NCBI GenBank assembly: GCA_022340885.1
Contig: JAJDND010000085.1
Span: 41,442-105,441, forward strand
DNA length: 64,000 bases
Origin: Desulfobacterales bacterium
GTDB lineage: Bacteria; Desulfobacterota; Desulfobacteria; Desulfobacterales; UBA11574
Reading direction: 5' to 3'
The notes under the pieces are model-generated. The model ran no database searches. It was not told where the DNA came from and saw nothing but the letters and a program-made list of their open reading frames with translations. Positions 56,772 to 64,000 of this stretch are shown here, piece after piece. Within the stretch, counting starts at the first letter, position 1. Each line of letters starts with the position of its first letter. The translations under genes and the position numbers were made by a program.

Positions 56772-58412
56772 TTAAAATATGCCGCTTAACTGATGGGACA
56801 GCGAATCGCTGCAGATATCTTCAAGCTGATGTACGATCCGTTTAAGATCATCACTGCCGGAAATTTCTTTGATGGTATCGACGGCAGTCACCTGCTCAGG
56901 AGGATACGATTTAAGAATCTCATAGGTATCTTCAAACTCATCGATGGCTAGCTGTGCGGTCAAAATAATATAGTCATCCACCCGTTGTTTCGAATCCTTA
57001 AATTCCGGTCTTTCAAGGAGGGATATTTCCATGGTTTTCGCCGTCAAAAACATCAAATCCTTGACTTCTCGCGCCTTGAATCCTTCTACAAAGCGCCGGG
57101 AGGCCATAACCTGCGCATAATTGGGGATCATCGCACGGTCTCTGTTTCGCACCGTGGCCGAAACAAGCTGGTAATTTAACGTAATATACCATTTCAGCAA
57201 ATCCCGGTCCATTTTTCGGTAATTTGGAAACCGTGCCGCATTCTCGGGCTTTAGTACTTCGTTGACCAACTTTTCCACCGATGATTCCCGCAATTCCGTT
57301 AGAATATCATAAATCATGGTGCTTTTTCTGTAAGCCACCCGCTGCAGCATCAGTTCATTTCTGAATGTCCAATTATTCGGATGGGTAATCATTTTTTCCG
57401 TGATGAACAGCAACCGCCGCAATACATGAAATCGCGGCGTGGGTCTCCAGTCTAAAGACTTGCAGGTTACGGAAGCATCTATGGTCAGCTTTTTGTCGAT
57501 GTACTCGGACATCCACGGCTTTTCGAGCATCTCCTTTCCAATCAGCCATCCCCAAAAACAAAGAACGTACAATCCCGGCCGCACCAAAAATTTTGGCATT
57601 TTAAGCGGCTTGACATCATGTCCATAATAGTATCGGGTAGCGGTTCGAAAAAGGTCGATATGGGAAATACTTCCCTGTGATCCGGCGATATATACGCCCA
57701 GTTGAGGGAGAGTTTCACTGATGGCGATTATCCGAAGGAACAGCTTGATCAGGTCTTTGATATGAAGATATGGCACCGCCGATTCACCCTTGCCGGCCAC
57801 AATCCTGGACAAAAGCTTCTTCTTGGACAGCCAGGATTTTAACATCATGTACAAAATGGGATATTCGCACCAGTCGCTGTACACGGCGGCCAGTCGAACA
57901 ATGGAGCAGGGAAGTTTTTTGGAATACTCTTTAATTATCCTTTCCGCATGCCGTTTGCTTCTTGCATAGGGAAAATCCGCATCCAAAGGACTCTTTTCGG
58001 TCAATGCCCGGCCTGGAGAAGGAAATTTACAGGCAGCGAGAGAACTTGAAAATATAAACCGTTTGATTTTCAGTAGTGTTGACAACTCCAAAAGATAACG
58101 GGTGCCGACAACATTGGTCTCCTCGTACACAGGATTTTCCAGCAGGGTAAAATCATAATAACCGGCCAGGTGCAAAACAAAATCCGCCCCGCCGTGGTCC
58201 CGGACATACTCAAAGATTCTCAAAATATTTTCCCACTTGGTGATGTCCGCCTGGAGCCAGTGGGTGCGGTCTTTTTCCGGAACGCCGGCTTCTTTCTGGC
58301 TTCGCCGGGCAATGCAGAACAACCGAAACTTGCCGGATACGGCGATGACAAAATGCCTCCCGATAAAACCGGATGCGCCTGTGACAATGATTCCGGGTAT
58401 TTTTTCGTTCAT
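56772..58412 (-). CDS. NAD-dependent epimerase/dehydratase with C-terminal helical extension
   Basis: GIIVTGASGFIGRHFVIAVSGKFRLFCIARRSQKEAGVP; paralogue of 10271..11983. Confidence 0.8.
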   Translation of the reverse strand: MNEKIPGIIVTGASGFIGRHFVIAVSGKFRLFCIARRSQKEAGVPEKDRTHWLQADITKWENILRIFEYVRDHGGADFVLHLAGYYDFTLLENPVYEETNVVGTRYLLELSTLLKIKRFIFSSSLAACKFPSPGRALTEKSPLDADFPYARSKRHAERIIKEYSKKLPCSIVRLAAVYSDWCEYPILYMMLKSWLSKKKLLSRIVAGKGESAVPYLHIKDLIKLFLRIIAISETLPQLGVYIAGSQGSISHIDLFRTATRYYYGHDVKPLKMPKFLVRPGLYVLCFWGWLIGKEMLEKPWMSEYIDKKLTIDASVTCKSLDWRPTPRFHVLRRLLFITEKMITHPNNWTFRNELMLQRVAYRKSTMIYDILTELRESSVEKLVNEVLKPENAARFPNYRKMDRDLLKWYITLNYQLVSATVRNRDRAMIPNYAQVMASRRFVEGFKAREVKDLMFLTAKTMEISLLERPEFKDSKQRVDDYIILTAQLAIDEFEDTYEILKSYPPEQVTAVDTIKEISGSDDLKRIVHQLEDICSDSLSHQLSGIF

Positions 58413-58549
58413 TTTGATCGTCTTTTATCCTGGCCTAACAAACCCATTGAGGGTTCACAACGATTGAGGTATTATTATGCAGGATGCGGATATTAAAAAA
58501 TTAAGCAATGTCGACCTTGGACCGACATAACAGCACTATTGAGGAGAAA

Positions 58550-59512
58550 ATGCAATACAATTACCTTTTCGGCCCGGTACCTTCCCGCAGGCTGGGGATT
58601 TCTCTTGGAGTGGACCTGGTTCCCATGAAGACATGCACCTTGGATTGCGTTTACTGCGAGTGCGGCAAAACCTCCCGACTGGCATTGGAACGCAAAGAAT
58701 ATGTGCCGTTCGATGCGGTTAAAAAAGAGCTGACCCATTATCTGGCGCATCATACCCGGCCGGATTACATCACCTTTTCCGGTTCCGGAGAACCGACGCT
58801 TCATTTAAAAATCGGCGATGTGATCCATTTTATAAGAAATCATGCACCTGACATTCCCGTGGCGGTGCTGACCAACGGCACCTTGTTTTATCAAAAACAA
58901 GTGCGAAAAGATGTGATAGATGCTGCCGTGGTCATCCCCTCACTGGACGCCGCCACAGAAAAAACGTTTCAAAAGATAAACCGACCTTGTTCTCAATTGC
59001 GATTGGAAGGCATCATCCGCGGACTCGTTCAATTCCGAAAAGAATACAGCGGGGAAATATGGCTTGAAATATTTATCATTCCCGGCTTGAATGATTCAAG
59101 CAATGAGTTGGAAGCCCTAAAGCAGACGATTGAAAAAATCAATCCGGACCAGATCCATTTAAATACGCTGGATCGACCCGGAACGGTTTCGACCCTTCGG
59201 CCTGCCAGCCTGGACGAACTTGAACATGTTTTGGAATACTTACAGATGGAATCTGCCGTTATCGTCGCTGACCCACCCGAACATAAAGCACTTTTTGCTT
59301 ATCGCAAAGACACGGCTTCGGCGATCGTGGGAACCATAGCCAGACGTCCCTGTACGTTAAAAGATCTCTCTGAAATTCTAGGCTTGCCAGCGGATGAGGT
59401 GAAGACATATCTTGCTTCTTTGGAAACGGAAGGCGCAATAAAATCCGTAAAACAAAAACGGGGATTATTTTATCGATTATCCAATAAATATAGGTTGATG
59501 GGTGGACACTGA
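58550..59512 (+). CDS. Radical SAM protein
   Basis: LFGPVPSRRLGISLGVDLVPMKTCTLDCVYCECG; CxxxxxCxxC motif; start trimmed to MQYNYLF. Confidence 0.9.
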   Translation: MQYNYLFGPVPSRRLGISLGVDLVPMKTCTLDCVYCECGKTSRLALERKEYVPFDAVKKELTHYLAHHTRPDYITFSGSGEPTLHLKIGDVIHFIRNHAPDIPVAVLTNGTLFYQKQVRKDVIDAAVVIPSLDAATEKTFQKINRPCSQLRLEGIIRGLVQFRKEYSGEIWLEIFIIPGLNDSSNELEALKQTIEKINPDQIHLNTLDRPGTVSTLRPASLDELEHVLEYLQMESAVIVADPPEHKALFAYRKDTASAIVGTIARRPCTLKDLSEILGLPADEVKTYLASLETEGAIKSVKQKRGLFYRLSNKYRLMGGH

Positions 59513-59529
59513 CCAAGAAAGGGGTATCA

Positions 59530-59694
59530 ATGCCCGAATATCATATCGAAAGAAAAATTCGATGGATTCTATGTTTCGCTACAATCGCGCTCCTATTCAG
59601 CGGAATATCCGCATATGCTTTTTGGAGTGGTAAAATTACAAAATTTACCGCCGATCAGCTCAATTGGCGAAAGCCTACCAGACTTTCGATTTAA
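59530..59694 (+). CDS. Small single-TM protein (54 aa)
   Basis: Own translation MPEYHIERKIRWILCFATIALLFSGISAYAFWSGKITKFTADQLNWRKPTRLSI. Confidence 0.5.
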   Translation: MPEYHIERKIRWILCFATIALLFSGISAYAFWSGKITKFTADQLNWRKPTRLSI

Positions 59695-59708
59695 AAAGGA
59701 GTTAAGAC

Positions 59709-60272
59709 ATGAAATTAATTGGTGTTGAAGGCAGTCCGCGAAAAAATGGAAACACTGAAAAACTGGTTCAAACAATTCTTGAGAGCGCCTCGGAAAATGG
59801 TGCAGATACAAAATTTTATAAGCTTATCGAAATGAATATTTCCCATTGCTTGGGATGTTTCAATTGCAGGGAGACAGGCACCTGTGTGACGAATGATGAT
59901 ATGCAGTTGATGCACCAGGAGATACAAGCCTCTGATGCCATCATCATTGGCTCGCCTGTTTATATGTGGCAGGTCTCCGGACAAACGAAACGATTTATGG
60001 ATCGTCTCGTACCGTTTATCAGGCCTGATTTCACCACTCGTTTAAACGGAAAAAAAAGATTGTTGCTGGCCTTTACTCAAGGCAATCCGGATGAAAATGC
60101 GTTCAAAAGTTACTTTGAATATCTTGAAAATCTGTTTTCATTTTTGCACTACGATATTCAAGGCACAATTGTCGCTTCCGGAACAAGAGATAAAAACGAT
60201 CTCCTTCAGCAGGCTGATACGCTCGAAAAGGCCAGAGAGATCGGGAAAAAGTTGGTTACGTCATGCGGGTGA
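59709..60272 (+). CDS. NADPH-dependent FMN reductase/iron-sulfur flavoprotein family
   Basis: MKLIGVEGSPRKNGNTEKLVQTIL...CLGCFNCRETGTCVTNDDM...GSPVYMWQVSGQTKRFMDR. Confidence 0.9.
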   Translation: MKLIGVEGSPRKNGNTEKLVQTILESASENGADTKFYKLIEMNISHCLGCFNCRETGTCVTNDDMQLMHQEIQASDAIIIGSPVYMWQVSGQTKRFMDRLVPFIRPDFTTRLNGKKRLLLAFTQGNPDENAFKSYFEYLENLFSFLHYDIQGTIVASGTRDKNDLLQQADTLEKAREIGKKLVTSCG

Positions 60273-60712
60273 ACCGAACGTCGATGTTGCCGCCGTTCAG
60301 AAACAGGTTTCACCGTGTTGAAACATTTGCTGAACTTCATTAGAAAAATAAATTCATCTTGTGATGGCGGTTTTTTTCTTGAAATGTTGAACTAGGAGGG
60401 CTCTGGGGACGACACCTATATAATGGGACCTTGACCCATTAAAATGAGTCCTTAACCTTATGGACATATCATAAGGAATATTTTAACTAATTAATAACAA
60501 ATGCGAATCAGCTTCAACACCATGTTATAAACCATGTGATGACGAGATCTCACGAAGGTTACACTGTAAAAGGAGAGGCTTGATATCGCATTTATATGGC
60601 TTCTCGGATGTCCGTTGATCTAAATGCAGCAATTGCATTGTACAACGGCATCTAGAGAAGCTAGCAGCGCATAATGCCTGGCTTTTTGAACGTGGGAGGC
60701 TGCCGGCTGTAT

Positions 60713-60748
60713 ATAGGCAGAGCAATAGAAGCTCTGCCTATTTTTTTT
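60713..60748 (+). terminator. Rho-independent terminator
   Basis: ATAGGCAGAGC-aatagaa-GCTCTGCCTAT followed by T8. Confidence 0.9.
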
Positions 60749-60773
60749 GCTGCGCTCGACCGGATGCATTAAA

Positions 60774-60802
60774 CAAAAGCCCCTGGCGGGGATACCAGGG
60801 GC
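60774..60802 (-). terminator. Terminator-like hairpin
   Basis: GCCCCTGG/CCAGGGGC stem with TTTTG on the minus strand. Confidence 0.6.
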
Positions 60803-61012
60803 ATTTATGACGGCTCCGTTGATCTCAGGAACCGTTAATAGACAATTTCGCCAATGAGGATTTGGCTAGACCAAAATTAATACCACAAAATAACATGTCA
60901 AGATGTATTATACAAAATTTTGGGGTCGACGCCGCCGGAAAGTGACAACGTGCGGCCCTAATGATAATATCAGGCAGGCCACCTAATTTTGTTACCATCT
61001 CCGGATAGTCCG

Positions 61013-61291
61013 TCAATTGTGAATGATAATGTTTCCGTTCACACTGGTTTCTATAAATATTTGATGCGAAAAAAGTGACAACACATCTTCGATTTCGTAC
61101 GGCAACGATATTTTCAGAACTTTTTCCAACAACGGGACGTTGTACCCGAACGCGACAGCCATCATGGCCTCATCACGTAACTGTTTCTGGAAAGCCGGTC
61201 CAAAAATCCACTCCTGTTTCTTTTGAACCACATTCCCCCATGATTCCATCGGGCTGAGATGCAAGCTGGTATCGATAAGAAGGCGAGCCAT
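61013..61291 (-). CDS. Hypothetical protein (92 aa)
   Basis: Start trimmed to MARLLIDTS; upstream part of the listed ORF spans a terminator hairpin. Confidence 0.4.
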   Translation of the reverse strand: MARLLIDTSLHLSPMESWGNVVQKKQEWIFGPAFQKQLRDEAMMAVAFGYNVPLLEKVLKISLPYEIEDVLSLFSHQIFIETSVNGNIIIHN

Positions 61292-61323
61292 TATTTTTCC
61301 CCTTTTATTCTCATTCAAATTTG

Positions 61324-61356
61324 AAAAAAAACCCCTACCAAGTAACTGGTAGAGGT
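61324..61356 (-). terminator. Terminator downstream of the XRE gene
   Basis: Minus strand ACCTCTACCAGTTACTTGGTAGGGGTTTTTTTT. Confidence 0.75.
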
Positions 61357-61388
61357 ATGCTCTTTGAAAAATGGGCATAACTCTTTAA

Positions 61389-61583
61389 CTAATGGAACAC
61401 TTTCTTCTTGTCTGACAATTTTAAACCTAACGCTAAAAGGATTTTTCGCTTGGTTTCAATCCTGCACGGCTTGCCCTGTTCAATTCGTGTCAGCGTATCT
61501 ACCGACAAATCCGCCATTCTGGCAAGTTCCGCCTTGCTGATTAGAAAAGATTCTCTAATTTCTTTTAGTGAATTTGTATGCAT
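61389..61583 (-). CDS. XRE-family HTH protein (64 aa)
   Basis: IRESFLISKAELARMADLSVDTLTRIEQGKPCRIETKRKILLALGL. Confidence 0.75.
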   Translation of the reverse strand: MHTNSLKEIRESFLISKAELARMADLSVDTLTRIEQGKPCRIETKRKILLALGLKLSDKKKVFH

Positions 61584-61848
61584 TTACTACGCCCCAAACC
61601 TATCAATTGCTTCTCACATTCGATATCGGCCAAATTTATCCCATGTGAGAAGAAATCTAATTATATGCTATAATTATAACTTATTAATTTATCTTAATTA
61701 AAATATAATCCCACAATGTGTGATGTCAATAGGTCATTCGCTTCATTTTTGTAAGAGAATATCCTAAAATGATCAGTATTCTGCAGAGCTGTGAAAAAAT
61801 GGTAAATATTTTTCATAATAGGGTAAAACCATTTAAAAGGTTTCCCCC

Positions 61849-61932
61849 GTGCCCGAACCTGCCTCACTGATACTGATGGGCTCTGGTTTGGTGGGTCTTG
61901 CAGCTTTCGGACGCAATAAATTTAAAAAATAA
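61849..61932 (+). pseudogene. Orphan PEP-CTERM sorting-signal remnant
   Basis: GTG CCC GAA CCT... = (V)PEPASLILMGSGLVGLAAFGRNKFKK*, preceded in frame by TAA; no body of an exported protein upstream. Confidence 0.7.
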
Positions 61933-61957
61933 AAAAAGGCGACCCTTTCGGATCGCC
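61931..61957 (-). terminator. Rho-independent terminator
   Basis: Minus strand GGCGATCCGAAAGGGTCGCCTTTTTTT. Confidence 0.8.
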
Positions 61958-62215
61958 CCAAGCAAAGGTTATGAAGATATATTAACCATCCTACTAAGCC
62001 CTTGCCGAAATAGGGCTTCTCGGTATGCTGTAATTATACCCGGTGCACATTTAATTTATTTTTCCTTTTGCATCATTATGCTGGTGACCGGAATATAAGA
62101 TGTACATGCACCAGAGAAACCATAATCTCAAATTAATGCTCAGATGAATCCTGTCAACCAAAAATAACCGCCCAAAATGACCGGAAGCTTTATATCTCCA
62201 TAGTCTTTAACAAAA

Positions 62216-62433
62216 TTATTCAACGACTTCAATCTCGACCACTTGTTTTTCTGTCTTTACCCTCTTGTGGTAATAAGACAGTACCAGGGGCAACCATATC
62301 GGTATCGCAACAGCGACGAATGCCAAAAAAGCACCAAAAACAGCAGGTATGACTTTACGTAAATTTTCGTCACTATATAAAGCCGCAACAATCATTATAA
62401 ATATCCATCCTGCCATAATACCTTGAACCATCG
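62216..62433 (-). CDS. Small membrane protein
   Basis: Likely start MVQGIMAGWIFIMIVAALYSDENLRKVIPAVFGAFLAFVAVAIPIWLPLVLSYY. Confidence 0.55.
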
Positions 62434-62801
62434 TTTCACCTCTCAAAACAGGGAATTTGACAAAACTTTTGCTGTTATAGGCACATTCGACCTTAAAGGT
62501 ACTCACTGATATATGCATATGCATGATATATACCAGAAATCCTTTTTTAAATTTTAATTAAATATTACGACATATTAACCCTTACTGCTTAACCAAACCG
62601 ACTGATATTTGCCGTCAAGCATTTGACAGCTGTTGTGAAATCCTTACTGAGCCAAAGTCGAGAATGCCCCAGATCCAAGGAGACCGCGGGTGAAGCTGTA
62701 GTTTTTTACCGACGATAAAACATGTATGATTAGCTGCTGAGAAATTGTCTGGACTGGATATGGCGATAAGGCAGTAAAAGAGTTGCACAATTTTCTGGGA
62801 A

Positions 62802-62848
62802 AAAGAAACCCCTGGAAGTGAATGGAGGTTTGATTTCCCCAGGGGTTT
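62802..62848 (-). terminator. Terminator-like hairpin
   Basis: AAACCCCTGG/CCAGGGGTTT stem followed on the minus strand by CTTTTT. Confidence 0.6.
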
Positions 62849-62939
62849 CACAGATAGAGGATATGATTGAAGATATAAATAGCATATCTATATCTTGCAG
62901 CAATATATAAACGACCACATTGTGATATGTCAAGATCTA

Positions 62940-63056
62940 TTATAAATCTTTTATGTCGGGGTAATGGTCTGATCCTCTACTGGCTAACAATAATAAAAAC
63001 AACAGCACCAAAACGCCGACCATTACCATGGCAAATAGTATGATAACTACTTTCAT
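62940..63056 (-). CDS. Small membrane peptide (38 aa)
   Basis: Own translation MKVVIILFAMVMVGVLVLLFLLLLASRGSDHYPDIKDL. Confidence 0.4.
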   Translation of the reverse strand: MKVVIILFAMVMVGVLVLLFLLLLASRGSDHYPDIKDL

Positions 63057-63124
63057 TGTCATTAATCCGTTAACGGAAAATAATTTTAAAGAGCATATCT
63101 AACTATTAACCGCCAGCCGATCTT

Positions 63125-63199
63125 TCAGCTGGTATAATAAAGCGCAAGCATCACAGCGTAACCAATTGAGATGGCTAAAATTAAAAGCTTTGTTTTCAT
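63125..63199 (-). CDS. Small membrane peptide (24 aa)
   Basis: Own translation MKTKLLILAISIGYAVMLALYYTS; RBS-like aggtgat upstream on the minus strand. Confidence 0.35.
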   Translation of the reverse strand: MKTKLLILAISIGYAVMLALYYTS

Positions 63200-63265
63200 G
63201 TCATATCACCTATTAATAATATCGGCAAATCATGTCATATCACCTATTTAATAATATCGGCAAAT
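63197..63265. repeat. Tandem duplication of ~34 bp
   Basis: CATGTCATATCACCTATT(T)AATAATATCGGCAAAT twice in direct succession. Confidence 0.9.
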
Positions 63266-63882
63266 ATGTTTAAAATCTTAAATCCACGGGATAGGCCCTA
63301 CAGGCTGAAAAGGGCGTCCCTGGCCCTGCCCGCGGATAAACTCAGGGAGAAAGCGAGAGGTTTATCATGGGAAGCATTTACAAAAGGGGCAGGAGATTAT
63401 TCCATTGATGTCAATCCACATAGTACAATTTTAGATAGAGTGGCACACTGGGTGTATCTTACGCAAGGCCCACAGACAGTGCAAACTGCATTTATATAAG
63501 CTTACTTACAGAACCCCCCTATATATTTTAGCACATACCAGAATATTTTTTGCGAGACTTGTTTGCCACATTGTATCATCTTTAGCAATGTCCTTGACAA
63601 GCTGTGTTGAATCTGCCAAAAAAAACATTCGATTCCGAAACAGGTCCTGCAAGCCTAAACAAAGGGAGAGCATATGTGATGATATTGAACCCCATTTCTC
63701 AGATCAGAGAGCTGGGGTTTTGTGTGTTCACCTTTATTAAAAGCGAATTGTTTTTAACACCGAAAGCGACTCTCAGGATAGACGTTCTGATGATTAAAAA
63801 ACTTTGCGAAGTCAGACATAGGATCCATTAAAAATGAGATTGTCAACTTAAATTCATCTAAAGGATAAATTGGGGGTTAGAA

Positions 63883-64000
63883 ATGATAGTCGATATATTT
63901 GATTTTTTAATAACACTATTATTTATTCAGTTTATGATATGTGTCGCACTTCACGTAACCCGCTTTCATGTATTTCCGAAATCTTTTAAAGAAGCATTCA
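63883..64000 (+). CDS. Membrane protein N-terminus, runs off right edge
   Basis: MIVDIFDFLITLLFIQFMICVALHVTRFHVFPKSFKEAF...; open at window end. Confidence 0.5.
   Translation, partial: MIVDIFDFLITLLFIQFMICVALHVTRFHVFPKSFKEAF

Noticed and set aside
61013-61583. Toxin-antitoxin pair (XRE protein plus 92 aa protein)
   Set aside because: A terminator hairpin separates the two genes and the 92 aa protein has no recognised toxin motif.
63266-63831. ORFs 63266..63499 and 63604..63831
   Set aside because: No recognisable motifs; one overlaps a hairpin (63688-63722); insufficient support.
1-64000. CRISPR array, tRNA, rRNA or phage genes
   Set aside because: No regularly spaced direct repeats, no recognisable cloverleaf or rRNA segments, no phage structural genes seen.

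Overview
The 64 kb window looks like a bacterial chromosome segment, probably a Desulfobacterota-type sulfate reducer (inferred from gene content only). Most genes lie on the minus strand. It resembles a stress, energy-limitation or dormancy island: universal stress proteins, stand-alone receiver domains, Cache/PAS histidine kinases, glycogen synthase and phosphorylase with free CBM48 proteins, TSUP/DASS/CstA transporters, PEP synthase, acyl-CoA synthetase/GNAT, CoA-transferase, dodecin and cNMP-binding proteins. Two non-coding systems stand out. (1) A sigma54-type regulon: ten -24/-12 elements (TGGCA-N6-TTGC), two on the plus strand, most paired with an extended palindrome TTTTACA-N3-TGTAAAA placed 104-109 bp upstream and carrying an oriented TGTCRG tag on the promoter-proximal side. 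(2) Seven copies of a ~139-148 bp hairpin repeat with conserved internal-loop sequences and three nested stems that differ between copies but keep pairing. One copy sits between a sigma54 promoter and its upstream palindrome, and its length accounts exactly for the anomalous spacing there. A further ~79 bp duplicated cis-element with a TATGGGGNNAATT-type dyad precedes two other transcription units. The right end (about 60.3-64 kb) is an accessory, partly decayed zone with an orphan PEP-CTERM tail, tiny membrane peptides and several terminator hairpins. No tRNA, rRNA, CRISPR array or intact transposase was recognised.
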